This document shows positions 1 to 11,959 of a stretch of 64,000 nucleotides of DNA, one piece after another. Origin of the DNA: Bilabrum cf. latius (Eukaryota; Bigyra: Bicosoecida; Bigyra; Bicosoecida); the NCBI GenBank assembly GCA_965178125.1, contig OZ237763.1:124001-188000 (forward strand). The letters are read 5' to 3'. The notes beneath the pieces were generated by a model, which was given only the letters and a program-made list of their open reading frames with translations, had not been told where the DNA came from and ran no database searches. The position numbers were made by a program, and so were the translations under genes. The first letter of the stretch is position 1. The number at the start of each line of letters is the position of its first letter.

Positions 1-419
1 GCATGCACCGCGAGTGATCAGCGTGCAAGCCGACGTGATGCGCAGCACCTGCCCTCCGCCTTCTCCCTCGCTGCCGTCGACGACGACTGCGTGCGATGGT
101 GCGGTCTCAGCGGCAGCTGCACCGCCACTGGCAGTGCTGGATGGGTCCATCGCGACAGCTCTTTTCTCCATTTTGGAAGTTACACGCTCTCTTTCCATGG
201 ATCTTGTCTACGCACGAAGGGAAGCAACACATCGGCAACTCGAGCGAGCCAGACCGGAAGCGTGCACCAACCGCAAAGCACCAGCGAACGCCCAGTGCGT
301 AAATCACAGTCTCCGTTTTCGTTCAATCACCAACGCGCTTCCTCCAGGCACACACCCCGGGGCGCGCACGCAAGCCAACCGCCCACTGCCACTGGCAAGC
401 GGCACGATCCCGCCCTCCC
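1..419. other. Window edge, downstream of glutaryl-CoA dehydrogenase
   Basis: No gene could be supported here. Reading frames in this stretch are short and none resembles a protein I recognise. It holds the 3' flank of the minus-strand dehydrogenase, which stops at 420-422. Confidence 0.5.
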
Positions 420-1950
420 TCATTCGTGCTTGCCTGCCCCCGCTCGGCGGTACGACTCCCCAGGGGTGAACGCCTCGATCCCAGTGATGCCCCGGCCCAG
501 GATGAGCGCGTGCACATCCGCCGTCCCCTCGTAGGTCACCACGGCCTCCAGCCCCACCGCGTGCCGGATCACGCCGTACTCGTCACTCACCCCGTTCCCG
601 CCCAGCATGTCACGGGCCTCCCTCGCGATGGCAAGGGCCTACACCGTGTTGTTCCTCTTCACCAGGCTGATCATCTCAGGGGGGCAACCCTCGGGCACAC
701 CGTTGGCCAGCCCTTGTTCCTTGACCCGGGCCACCTGCACGGCCCCCAGTAGACCGAGGGAGATGTCCGTGGCCATGTCTGCCAGCTTCTTCTGCACCAT
801 CTGGTTGGAGGCCAGCGGGGCACCGAACTGCTGCCGGTCCAGGGTGTACTGCCTTGCGGTGTCGTAGCAGTACTCGGCGGCGCCCATGGCACCAAAGGCG
901 ATCCCCAGCCGGGCCGAGTTGAGGCAGGAGAAGGGGGCCTTGAGCCCCTCCGCGAGGGGCAGTTGGTTGGCCTGGGGCACCCTGCAGTCGTCCAGGAAAA
1001 TCATGCCGGTGGGAGAGGCGCGCAGGGCCACCTTGCCCTCGATCTTCGGAGTGTCGAACCCGGGAGTCCCCCGCTCCACGATGAACCCCCTGACTTTCCC
1101 GTCGGCCGTGTCCCGCGCCCAGATGATCGCGATGTCCGCGATGGGGCTCGAGGTGATCCAGTTCTTGGCCCCGGTCAGTGACCAGCTGCCGTCCGGCTGC
1201 TTGGTGGCTCTGGTCTCCATGCCCGCGGGGTCTGAGCCGTGGTTGGGCTCGGTGAGGCCGAAGCAGCCTACAAGCTCGCCCGAGGCGAGGCGGGGCAAGT
1301 ACTGCGAGGGAGAGGTGATGACGTGTGATGTGGGGCGTGCGTTGGGAGGTGGGGGTGCGATCAGCGAGCGTTTCGGGCAATGACCTGCCGTGAGAGACTA
1401 GCAACTAATCATTGTAATTGTTCTAGTCGAGCCTTTGCCATGGTGCGAGCCACAGTGTGAGGCCACGCAGGCGACTTCACCTGGGCAGCTGGCCGCCAAG
1501 AAAACGCCTCACCTTCTCCTTTTGCTCATCAGATCCAAACTTGTAGATGGGGTGCATCACCAAAGATGATTGCACGCTCATGGCGGATCGGTACGCACTG
1601 TCCACGCGCTCAACTTCTCGGGCAATGAGGCCGTATGCCACGGTGCTCACGCCGGAACAGCCGTAGCCTTCGATCGTGGGGCCAAGGAGGCCCAGTTCCC
1701 CCATCTCGCGGAATATCTCGCGGTCAAACGTCTCATTTCGGAAATTATCGGTCACTCTCGGCATCAACTTTGCCTGAGCATATGAGCGGGCGCTATCCAT
1801 CACTAGTTTCTCTTCTTCTGTGAGCAACGATGCCATGCCAAGCGGGTCAGACGGGTCAAATCGAGCTAGAGATGCCATCGATCGACGGCCAACATGTTTT
1901 AATGCCCGACGAGAGGCATAGCCAAGCTTTTCCCCGATCGTTCGCAGCAT
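420..1950 (-). CDS. GCDH: Glutaryl-CoA dehydrogenase, mitochondrial
   Basis: FAD enzyme of the acyl-CoA dehydrogenase family that oxidatively decarboxylates glutaryl-CoA to crotonyl-CoA in lysine/tryptophan breakdown, normally in the mitochondrial matrix. Two exons: 1513-1950 and 420-1301, with a GT-AG intron at 1302-1512; about 439 residues. Visible family marks are [14 protein letters not shown], the [11 protein letters not shown] substrate/FAD segment, [18 protein letters not shown] and the catalytic-glutamate region [18 protein letters not shown]. The N-terminus ([20 protein letters not shown]) is basic and amphipathic, fitting a mitochondrial presequence. One in-frame TAG (639-641) lies in the conserved RNN-x-x-KAL helix, where animal enzymes carry lysine; the reading frame and homology continue unbroken to TGA at 420-422. 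Start chosen as the first ATG before the presequence. Divergent from the C2/EF-hand gene. Confidence 0.93.
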
Positions 1951-2030
1951 AGTTGGGGAGATGTGCGTCTGCGCTAGGCGGAGTTTGCATCTTCATCTTT
2001 CAGGTTTTGGTTCTCGAAACGGTTGCAACC

Positions 2031-2040
2031 TCGAGTTGCC
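2031..2040. promoter_or_regulatory. GGTTGCAACC palindrome in divergent promoter (GCDH / C2-EF-hand gene)
   Basis: Perfect 10-base palindrome in the 197-base gap between the two start codons (1950 on minus, 2148 on plus). The same palindrome occurs in two other divergent gaps in this window, so it is a candidate bidirectional promoter element. Its role is inferred from position only. Confidence 0.45.
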
Positions 2041-2147
2041 GGGTGCAACGCTTCGGAATGACTGCCCCGACTGCGCACTGTCGCTCAACTATGCTGCCGC
2101 AAAACCGATAAATATTCCAAGATAATCGTGTAATTAACCCGCAGGCT

Positions 2148-5100
2148 ATGTCAGGTGAGTGGCATCCTGATCATGCATGCGGGTAGACTGGCTACCGACT
2201 CGACCCCGACATTCCGTTGGTAACCACCACCAAATACGGAGATCACCGCCCAATCACCGACAGCGCATTGTCGAAGTACGTATTCTTGATGTTTCACACC
2301 CTTGCAGGCCGAGCACCTCCTCGTGGTCCGCCCCCTTCGGATTTGCCAAGGCGAGTGCCGCCAAGAGGCCCACCGCCAGGAGGCGTGGCGGGTGGGAGAC
2401 GGGCGCCTCCGTCGGGGGCTCCACCTCCAGGCGTTGCGAGACGAACGGGGCCGAACGCTGCGACCAGCGCCGACGTGCGCGCGCCGAGCATGGCGCCATC
2501 GGTGAATGCTTTAGCTCGAGCCGGCAGGAACCTGCCCCGGCCCGGCATGCCACCGCCGGGGGCATCCCGGAACATGATGCAGCCGCCCCGGGGGCCGCCC
2601 CCTGGCGCTGCCGCGTCTCCAAACAGGCGGGGCCCCCCAAGGGGACCCCCGCCGGGGGGGCTCACCCCCCAGAAACTCGCCGCTCACGAGACCCGCACCG
2701 GGGGCACCCCCATGGCATAGGGGGCACCCCCAGGACCCCCCAGGGGTCCACCCCCCGCTTCGCTGCTCGCCCGCCAGGGCCAGCAGCAGCCCAGGCCGGG
2801 AAGCAGAGCAGGAGCCCCCGGCGGATCCCCCGCCCCGCCGCGGGGACGACCCCCGGCCGCAGCCTTGCGAGCAGGCGGCCCCCGGCCAGCACCCCCTTCC
2901 GGCCCACCCCCCACCTCGGGGCCAGCGACCCCCGGGAAGGAAGGGGGCGACAGCGTGTGGGGCATCGGCACGGACGACGGCGAGGGGGCCAGGCGGGCAG
3001 CAGCGGCGGCCAAGGCGGAGCGGGAGCGCGTGGTGGTTGACCTGCCGGGCACTGCCTCGCGCGGGGGGGGTGCCCCGGGGGAAGAAGGGGACGACCTGGA
3101 GGAGCTGACCGTCCCCAGCACACCGGCCAAAGGAGTTCCAGGGAACAAAGGGGGCGCCGATTCCGAGTCCAAGTCGCCCTCCTCCTCGTCGTCGCCGCGA
3201 CGGCCACCACGGGCGTCGGCCGCGTGGCGGGAGGGCGAGGGCGAGGGCAAGGAGGACGAGGACGAAGGGAAGGGTTAGGGAGGGAAGGCGTTCGGGGCCG
3301 CCGCGGCCTCGGGGGCGGGAGCCGCCGCCGCCGTGGAAGGCGCCATATCGTCAGATTCGGAGCCGGAAACCATGAGCGGCGACCCGGGCGTGCCTCCGCC
3401 CCCCCAGCAGCTGTCCGCCGGAGACCCCCGCGGTGCCATGGCCACCGTGGCGCGCGTGGCCGCCGCCGCCGCGGACGCCTCGGGGATGCCTGGGGGGTAC
3501 CAGGGGGAGGCCCCCACACCGGGGACAAGCCCCGAGAGCCTGTGGCTGTTCGCCCGGCCCGGCCGTCTGTCCGTCACCCTTCTCCAGGGCAAGGGCATCT
3601 ACAAGCCCGGGCAGAGGGGCAGGCCCGCGAGGATAGACCCCTACGTCAAGATGGAGGTGGGCACTGGGGTGCAGCCACCCGCCCGTCCCCTGAGGGTCAA
3701 GAGCAAGACCCACGCGGGCCAGGGGGAAGACCCCGACTTGGGGTCAGAGAAGCTCCAGGTGTCCCTCCCCCACCCCAGGGAGCTCCAGTCGGAAGTCAGG
3801 CCCTCGGAGGAGGCCATGGAGCGCTTCAAGGGGCAGACCATTTCCAGGACGGACGTGGTCATACACGTGGAGGTGTGGGACCACAACATATTCGCGGACG
3901 AGCTGCTGGGGGAAGCCGACCTGAGCCTGCTGCCGATGCTTAAGTACACGAATGGAGGTGGGGAGGGCACCGTGCTGGGGAGCGAGCACTCGGGTGAGGC
4001 GGTGAGGCACACTGTTCCCCTCACGCTGGCCTCCAAGACGGGAGACCCCACCGCCGCCAGGGTCCCCGCCGGCACCTTGGAGGTGTCGATCGTGTTCCAG
4101 CCCTCCGAGCTGGGGATGCTTGTGCTGACCTGCCACGGGGGGAAGCACCTCGCCGACATGGACATGCTCGGGGAACAAGACCCATACGTGGTGGCCGAGC
4201 TGGGGGAGCAGAGGGTCCGCACCACCACCCAGGTGAACGGGGGCAAGCACCCGGATTTCAGGGACGAGGACCTGATCCTGCACGTGGAGCCGACCAGCTG
4301 GTCCCACGATGTAAGGGTCTCTTGCTACGACGAGGACACGGGGAGGGACGACCTGATCGGGTCTGCGGAAATACCGCTCATGCCGCTCATGCAGGCGGGC
4401 AGGCGAAAGGCCGAGCAGGAGGGGCGGCAGCCCGGGGGCGTGGCCCGGGCCAGGCTGGGCATCGCGCTGAAGGGGTCCTCGGGGCAGGCCGCGGGGGAGC
4501 TGGACCTCACCAGCGCGTTCTATCAGGCGGGCACGCTCACGGTGGAGGTGGCCGAGGGCAGGCACCTCCGGGATACGGACGTGCTGGGCGACATGGACCC
4601 GTACGTCAAGCTGTCCCTGGGGGGCGGGTCCAAGCCGCTCGAGGCCCAGACCGGGGTCAAGGCAGGGGCCGGCTCCGTGCCCGTGTGGAACGAGAGCCTG
4701 GTCTTCCACGTGGTGGACCAGCACGAGCTCAAGATCGAGGTCTGGGACTCGGACACCTTCTCCTCGGACGACCTCGTGGGCCAGGCCGCCATCAGCCTGC
4801 TGCCCGTGTTTAAGAAGGGCTACAGGGACGCGTGGGTGCCCGTCAAGCTCCGGAGCAACTGGGGGGCGCTGCAGGACTCGGGAGAAATCCGGCTCCGGAT
4901 CCGTTTCGAGGGCCCCCCCGGGGTGGCCTTCCCCCAGCGGCAGCCGTCCATGGACAGCTTCGACGACAGCGAGAGGGTCACGGAGAAGGGCCAGTCGGTG
5001 AGGGCCGCCCGGGCGGAGGCGGCGGAGGCCGCGGGGCTGCCCCCGAGCGCGGCGGACGCCATGGCGCTGCAGCAGGAGAGGCGTGGCCTGGACTCTGCGG

Positions 5101-6197
5101 GGGGGCCCGGGGGTGCCGCGCCTGGGTTCGGCGGGAAGGGGGGGGGTGCAGGAGGCCCCGGCGGCCAGGAGACGGACGAGTTCACGGACCAGGAGATCGA
5201 GGACGCGTTTCACTTCATCGACCTGGACAGGAACCTCTACATCGGGGCGGCCGAGGTGCGTCACGTGCTCGTGTGCATGGGCGAGATCATCACGGACCAG
5301 GAGGTGGACGAGATGATCCGGATGATCGACCAGGACGGGGACGGGCAGGTCTCCTTCGACGAGTTCTACCGGCTGGCCAAGCACCCCGACCCGGCCAGCC
5401 CGGAGTTTCAGCTCCGAGTCGCGGCGGGGGGCGGGGACGGCGGGGTCGGGCCACCGGCGGGCAGCGGGAGCCGGCGGGGCAGCGCCAGCGGCGGTGGTTC
5501 CCAGGCCCTTGTTCCCCGGGACAGGCAGGGCCGACTCCTCCCCGGACCACCCCCGGGGGGTGCCCCCGTGGCGGGCAAAGCGGCCCAGAAGGCGAGAGAG
5601 GCCCGGCTGCGTGAGGCCAAGGCAAGGTACCTGTAGGGCTTCGCCGAGGACAACCACCTGCGGATGGCCGACCTGCAGAGGGCCTACAGGCGCTTCAGGG
5701 CAGAGCAGGGCGGGGGAGGTGGGAAAGGTGGAACTGGGGGGCTCGAGGTGGGGTTCGACGGCATGTGCGGGATGTTCGACGCCGAGCCCACGGGTGAGGC
5801 GCGGCAGCTGTACAACGCCTTTGTGGATCCGGGCAGCGGGCGCGTGCCCGTGAAGCGCCTTCTCCTCGCGCTGAACAATTTCACGGGGACGGACAAGGCC
5901 CAGCGCGTTAGCTTTTGCTTCTGGCTGTTCGACGAGGACCGGAGCGGCTCTTTGGAGGAAGGGGAGCTCCTTGATATTCTGGTTGCCAACCACATGGCCA
6001 GCGGGCCGGAGGCGGTCCGCTCCAAGGCGCAGGTCATCATGAGACAGGCGGACAAGGACGGGAGCGGGACCATCGACCTGGACGAGTTCATCGTGGTCAG
6101 CCAGAAGTTTCCCAATTTGCTGTTTCCCATGCACGCGCAGGCAGGTGGAAATGGAAATGGGACTAGTGTCGGTGGTGCCGCGTCGGGTTTCGGATGA
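2148..6197 (+). CDS. Triple-C2, four-EF-hand calcium-binding protein
   Basis: Likely a calcium-regulated membrane-binding protein. Model: a 7-base first exon (2148-2154), a 153-base intron with perfect AG|GTGAGT donor (2155-2307), then one exon to TGA at 6195-6197; about 1,298 residues. The first ~400 residues are Pro/Gly/Ala-rich and disordered. Three C2 domains follow: residues ~416-550, ~590-695 ([17 protein letters not shown]) and ~735-870 ([17 protein letters not shown]), with acidic calcium-loop residues in the last two. EF-hand loops start near residues 974 ([12 protein letters not shown], weak), 1010 ([12 protein letters not shown]), 1211 ([12 protein letters not shown]) and 1251 ([12 protein letters not shown]). 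In-frame TAGs at 2718, 3276 and 5634 fall in linkers; the last separates the two EF-hand pairs, so a standard-code reading would lose the second pair. I know no named family with this exact order. Confidence 0.85.
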
Positions 6198-6604
6198 CTC
6201 TGGCGGTTGGTTTTTCCTTGGGTTTTGTCCATCGCAATGCATGTTTGAGCTTTTTCATTATGTTGTCAGACGCCCCACAGGCTTTCGAATTGCGCTCGTG
6301 GCGACGGAATCGCGCTTGCAGTCGCTTGCCGCAAGAAGAAGCGACCGAAACCTCTCGGCGAGGATGCCCGTTGCGACCACTCTCGGGCGATTCGCAGCAA
6401 CGCCAACACAAGAAGCATCGTCAGCCACGGGGCGACTTTTTGCCGTCCGTAGGGTAGAAGTTTGTCCGCACTGAGCTTTTCTGTTGAATATTCTTTCTAT
6501 TCGGGCGCCGCAAGGTGTCCTGCTCTTCTCCAAATCACCGCAACTGGTGGGGAGTTGTTTGATCGTCCTGGCCGTCCCGAATCTCGCCCTTTTTTGCAAG
6601 ATCG
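6198..6604. other. Intergenic gap between C2/EF-hand and kinase genes
   Basis: About 400 bases, less GC-rich than the neighbouring exons. It must hold the 3' end of the C2/EF-hand transcript and the kinase promoter. No gene or repeat seen. Confidence 0.5.
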
Positions 6605-9600
6605 ATGGGCTGCGGTGCGAGTCAACCGACTGCAGATCTCAGATCAAACGGCAGTAAGGAGCAGAGGGCTCAAAACGAGGGACACGGACATCGGAGGCGC
6701 AACACCGATGATCCCCTCGGAAATCGTCAAGATAATCTCGACGGATCTGGGGCAGAAAGGCAATCCAGCGCGAACCGAATAGTTCAGGGGCTATAGAAGT
6801 AGGCATAGCTTCGGTCTAGCGAAGGCAACGAGCCTGGGACCTCATCGGCGAATGCAAAGTCGAGGCCTCGTGGAGCGCTTGCAGCCGGCAACAGCGGTGA
6901 TGCAAGCAAGGACTCTGCGACTAGAGTAGAGTACGATGGTCTTCAAATCATTCCAAACAGTCAAACGGATAGAACGGGGTCTGGAAGCACCAGGGGATAG
7001 CAGAGAAGAGGCAGCCGCTTGGCCTCGTCGCTTGCCTCCGGGTCTGGCAGTCTCAGGGCAGTCCACATCGGCAGCCGCCTTAGCCAGAACGAAGAGTCCA
7101 AAGCAGATAGTTTTGTTGGTCACTCCGGGAGCTCTCACAATGGCGTTCGGCGGGGATCCCGCTCAGGATCGATGATCGACGGGGTGACTGTGACGGGGCA
7201 AGAGCAAAGGCTCAAGGATTCGGCGAGCGCAGACGTGGGAACTTCCGTTGATTTGCCGCGAGTGACGTACAATAGCTGCTCCGCGGGTGGGTTTCTAGCG
7301 CACGGGTCCGGATCAAGAGGTGGCGCGAGATTCGCGAGCGCCGACCCTGCCTTGGGGACGGGCACCGGCGCCGGCATGCACCGCGGCCATCATGGTGACC
7401 CGGCAGGAGGGCCCGGCAGCGGGAGCCTCTCGGAATACACGAGCTATTCCACCGTGGACGACGGTGAGATGGGCGGGGGCACCAGCAGCGAGGAGGGGGG
7501 AGGGGGTGAGAGGGACGATTCCATGGATGATTTCCGGATCGCGGAGGATGACGAGGACGGTGACGGTGACGGTGCTGTGGAAGGGGGGGAGGGTGGCAGC
7601 GGGAGCGGGTCTGCGAGCGGGATGCTGAGGGTCCGGGGCAGGGCGGGGCGGGGGACGCTGGGGGGGGAGCCCAGCGGGGGCAGCAGCAGCGCCGACAGCG
7701 ATTCGGAGCCGGAACTCGCCGGGGTGACGGGGCGAAGCAGAGCACCCGGTTCCATGGCGGGAGGAGGAGCCCAGGGAGGGTAGACCAACCCGGGCCAGGG
7801 GCAGAGTTAGGGACACGGCAGAGCGGGAGCAGTGGGCATCGGCGACGACAGCAGCCACTAGTAGAGGGAGGAGAGAGAGGACGGGCTGGTGGTGGGCAGG
7901 GGCACCAGGGAGAGGAGGCCCAGGGAGAGGTACTCCAGGCGGAATCGGCGCCGCGCCAACCGAGGTTCCGCAGCGCCTGGCGGCGCCGCGTTCGAAACCG
8001 GCACCTTTCCCTCGTCCAAGGAAGTGGTGGCCTCCCGGGACACGGCTTTCTATTCCGGGTCCTCCCAGCCCACGGAGTCGGACGGCGTGGAGGACACGTT
8101 CCCGCCCACCGAGGCCGAGATGGCCAAAGTGGACAGGGAGGGTTTCCTGCTGGACGTGAGGCTGCCTCCGGAGCACCCCGGCCGGCTGGTCCCGCCGGTG
8201 CACATGCGGCACCCCCCGGACCGGAAGCAGCCGGCCACGAAGCAGTCCCGGGAACTCAAGGCCGGCAAGCTCAGGAAGCTGCCCGAGACGAGGGAAGGCG
8301 AGCTGAAGGACTGGAGGCTGGGCAAGCTGCTTGGAAGAGGGTCCTTCGGGCTCGTTTTCGCAGCTAGGGAGCGGAAGACCGGCTACAGGGGTGCCATCAA
8401 GGTCATGGACAGGAGCCGGATCAAGGCGACTTCCATCAACCGGGAGTACACCGTGTTGGAGGCGCTGGGGCACCACCCCTCCGTGGTGAGGTACCTTGGC
8501 ACGTACAAGACGTGGGCCACCGTGTCATTTGCGATGGAGAGGGTGACGGGGGGGGAGCTCTTCGAGCACCTGATCCAGACGGGGGCCATGACCGAGGAAC
8601 AGGCGAGGTCCACCTTCGTGCCCGTGCTAAGGGGACTGGCATACCTGCACGGGGGGGCTGGCTCGGGCCAGGCCATCGTGCACCGGGACCTCAAGCCGGA
8701 GAACCTTCTGCTGGTGCCCATGCAGAAGGCCAAGAGGCAGCTGCACAGACACAGGCGCAAGATAAAGAGGTGGAGGAGACAGGTCCACAGGCAAAGGAGG
8801 GCCGAGCAGCAGGCCGGGCAGGGGCAGCAGGCAGTGCATCAGCCTATACAGAAGCATGCCAGCGTCGGTGGCCCCGTCACGCCCGTCGTGCTAGACGAAG
8901 GCGGCCCGCTCATCCGCAACAGGGGTGGTGTGACGAGTGGGCGCGTGACGAGTGCGGGAGCCGCCGGCATCTCGAAGCGCGGCGGAACCACGAGGCGCGG
9001 TCGGGCGGCAGCGCGGCGCCCAGGCGGCCCGGGCGTGGACCAGACCATGTCTGGCGGGTCCGGCGCCACCACTGTGGCAGCCAGGGTGCGCATGAAGGTG
9101 GCGGTCTCGGCTAAAGCGGACCAGCAGTCTCTGCCAGGGAGCACCGAGGACTCCAGCACGGCCGTGGACTCGCACTTGGGCGGGCAGGCGGACCCCGCCT
9201 CTGACGTGGTGATTGGTGGGATGTTTCCCGGCGAATCCTCCGTGGAACACAGCGAAGGGATGGGTGGGGCCATCCAGCAGACCCTTGGGCTTGGGTAGGG
9301 CGGGTCGGGTGCACGTCCGGGCCCGGGGACTGCCACACGCGGGACCAACCCTGGTGATGGGGCCGGGGCTGTGTCTCGAGCGAACGTTTACTTTGGCACC
9401 GGCACCGGTGCAGGCGAGGGTGTCGGGGACGGCATTGGGCCCATGGCCCCCGAGCTGCTGCGTGCCTCGATGGACTCGCAGGCGGGCCCATCGCCGGGGA
9501 CGGGCCAGGGAACAATGTTCCAGGGAACAACGGGTCGGAGAACAACCAGCACGGGGGGAGGCCCTGGCCGCGGGGAGTCCCACGTGGCCGTGACTGGCAG

Positions 9601-10927
9601 CAGGGAGCTGAGCCCCACGGGGACAGGGGGGGGCACTCCCACTGGCGGCATGAGGGGTGTGGGGAGGAGGAGCTTCGGCCTAGGTCGAAGTAGGGGCGGA
9701 GGCAGGAACAGCCGGTTCGCAGGCAGGGACGGCGGGCCGAGGGTGAATGACGGTTCGGCCGCTGGTACCGCCGCCGCCGCAGGACTCACACGAGTCACGG
9801 CAGAGCTGGACGCGCGGCCGGACGAGCCGAGGACGACCCGCCGGGCCAGGCGGCAGGCTCGCAGGGAACAGAGGAGGATGGCCCACTAGAGGAAGAGGCA
9901 GAGGCAGAGAGAGCGCGGGGTCGTTGTTCCCCTGCGGTCCCCCTGGCGTGTGGAAGGCGCCCTCGCCCTGAAAATCGCGGACTTTGGGCTGTCCCAGACC
10001 ATCGGCCCCAACGAGCGGCTGGTCAAGAGGGCGGGGTCCTGGGCCTACATGCCATGCGAGGCGGTGTAGGGACAGAGGAAGGGATACACGTGCAAGTTCG
10101 ACGTGTTCTCCTTCGGGGTCTGCCTGTACGTGGCCTGCGCGGCGGCGCACCCGTTCGACCCTGACGGCAACCTGCCCGTTGAAGAGATAAAGAGGAGGGC
10201 GAGACACGCCGAGTGGGGCTTCCAGGACCCCAGCTGGCCGTACCGCTCGGCGGAGCTGAAGGATTTCCTCAGGAGACTCATTACAAAGGACCCCAGGGAC
10301 AGGATGACGAGTGCCCAGGCCTTGATGCACCCGTGGGTGCTCGGTACCAAGCTCGGGGCTCCCGCCATCGTCAGGCCCGCCCTGCGGCTGAACCCGACCC
10401 ACAGCCGCTCCCAGGTCGACGAGCGAGGGAACACCGATTCCTCCGCTGATAGCACCATCAGCTCCACCCAGAGGTCCTCAGTTGGTATGACGAGTGCAGC
10501 GACGAGCACTACCGGCGCGGGCACTGACTCAGTGGTGCCGTGCATGATCCCGGGCCCTTCCAACGCTGCCAGGCAGCAGGTCATTTACCAGCAGCAGCAG
10601 CAGCAGCAGCAGCATTTGTTCCAACACCCGCAGGCCCAGATGCTGCTGGGGGGGCCCTCCCCGAGCGAGCCCGGCAGCGATCGTCACACTGCGGCCATGG
10701 CCGTGGCGGAGGTGATGCAGGGCATGTCGGGTGCGGGGGCTGGTGTGACGAGTGCGCGCGGGGGGCAGGACGCCCCGGGACCGGCAGCTGCAGGTCCCGG
10801 CGGAGTGATTGGGGGTCATCATTCCCCTGCTACCCCAAGTGGGGACATTGGGGCCCAGGGGGGAAGCGAGCACCCCGCAATGGGGTCATCGGCTCGTAGG
10901 GGGCTAAGCGCCACTCGGGTCGACTGA
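6605..10927 (+). CDS. Ser/Thr protein kinase, myristoylation-type N-terminus, large catalytic insert
   Basis: Single reading frame of about 1,440 residues, ATG 6605 to TGA 10925, crossed by eleven in-frame TAGs (6794, 6800, 6806, 6998, 7781, 7808, 7859, 7862, 9296, 9887, 10067). It starts MGCGASQ, an N-myristoylation signal with a palmitoylatable Cys3, so membrane attachment is expected. Residues ~30-560 are Ser/Gly/Asp-rich. The kinase domain has the glycine loop GRGSFG (residue ~577), AIK lysine, HRDLKPENLL (~693), ADFGLS (~1126), DVFSFGVCLY, and RDRMTSAQALMHPWVL. About 410 extra residues, basic then Gly/Ser/Thr-rich, separate HRDLKPENLL from DFG. The usual APE is CEA, followed by a TAG in place of a variable residue. 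The tail has a polyglutamine run (~10589-10613). The CAMK-like C-lobe hints at that group; substrate unknown. Confidence 0.85.
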
Positions 10928-11362
10928 ATTCTTCGGCTTTCGCTTAGTTCGCATTGGCTGGCGGTATCGTATATGCCAGCCACTGTGAGGTATGGTACTA
11001 CTGGTAGGTGGCATGAGGCAGTCCTGGTGCGCGGGACGGTTCCCCCCTCATTCATTTATTCATGTATCTAGAATGTGTCACGGCTTGCACACAGGCTCGG
11101 TGGTGTGGGAGGCTACGCCTAGATTTGATTCTAGAATAGGCCTAGATTCTACCTTGGGCGACCAAGCTGTTGAATCCGGATCCTTCTGACTTCCGGCTTG
11201 GCCGAGACAACTGCTGCATGCGCCCATCCGGGATCCAGTCTTGTGTCTCGCTTTGTTTTGCTTTGCGAAATGTGTTCTATTGCAGTAGCCTCAAGAACCA
11301 GCATAATAACCAGCGATTGTAGCAACCCAATCGCCTAACGTGGCAACCACAGCTAGCATACA

Positions 11363-11400
11363 CTGAGCATTCAAACTCCACGCATCCCGGATACACCTTT
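11363..11400. repeat. Isolated copy of the 42-base repeat unit
   Basis: The 38 bases from CTGAGCATTC to the closing run of T match the tandem units at 11712-11836, about 310 bases away; the short GTCGA head of the unit is missing. Confidence 0.85.
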
Positions 11401-11711
11401 GACGGCTGAACTGTATCTGCACCCGCACCCGAAGCCATGAGACCACAACAAAAAGAATTCAAGACGATCTGTCAGTCCTGAGCTCTTCCACCCCGAATGG
11501 AGGCGATTGACTGGAGAAATGCCAACCTCCACTCTTCGTGGCCTGCCTCTTCCGTTAATCAGATTACGATGTCTAACGCTACAATTCCTCTTCCCACCTA
11601 CGGACAAGGTGTTGCGGCGTTCTCCTTCTTCGCAGAGCCATCCTCATCGCACAGACGCTTATCATCTCATTTGACGTCAACAACGAATCAGACTCTGTCT
11701 CCTTAATACCA

Positions 11712-11836
11712 GTCGACTGAGCATTCAAACTCCACGCATCCCGGATACACCTTGTCGACTGAGCATTCAAACTCCACGCATCCCGGATACACCTTGTCGA
11801 CTGAGCATTCAAACTCCACGCATCCCGGATACACCT
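11712..11836. repeat. Tandem repeat, three units of 42 bases
   Basis: Units 11712-11753, 11754-11795 and 11796-11836 (last slightly short) are essentially identical and begin GTCGACTGAGCATTC. On the minus strand the unit is 14 codons long (VYPGCVEFECSVDK), so the frame stays open through the array, but no gene could be tied to it. It lies just downstream of the ankyrin gene's stop. Confidence 0.9.
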
Positions 11837-11959
11837 CTCGCTGTACCGTGCATATCCAGCAGGTCAGCTCCTCACGGTTCCAAACACACCAAATACCTGA
11901 TCCTTTCTGCGCATCAGGACGCTGCTGCATCGAAAGCTGCTGCAGCGCCGTTTCTAACA

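Larger units (their letters stand above)
10928..11959. other. Intergenic region with dispersed 42-base repeats
   Basis: Between the kinase (ends 10927) and the ankyrin gene (minus, ends 11960). No supported gene. It contains one isolated copy of a repeat at 11363-11400 and a tandem array at 11712-11836. Confidence 0.6.

Noticed and set aside
639-641. Programmed read-through, pyrrolysine, or UAG=Leu (known from a rhizarian)
   Set aside because: The density (up to eleven per gene) and spread over most genes are too high for recoding events. UAG=Leu fits the ZPR1 animal column, but not the two p28 columns, the GCDH Lys column, or the paralog Lys/TAG pair, which Gln fits better.
3744-6242. Long minus-strand open frame (832 codons) opposite the C2/EF-hand gene
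   Set aside because: GC-rich codon composition leaves the antisense frame open. Its translation has no domain, while the plus strand has C2 and EF-hand motifs.
5634-10069. In-frame TAGs as ordinary stops, giving several short genes or pseudogenes
   Set aside because: Domains continue in the same frame right after each TAG (EF-hands, kinase C-lobe, lectin modules), no TAA or TGA intrudes, and paralogs share TAG positions. Random decay would bring all three stop codons.
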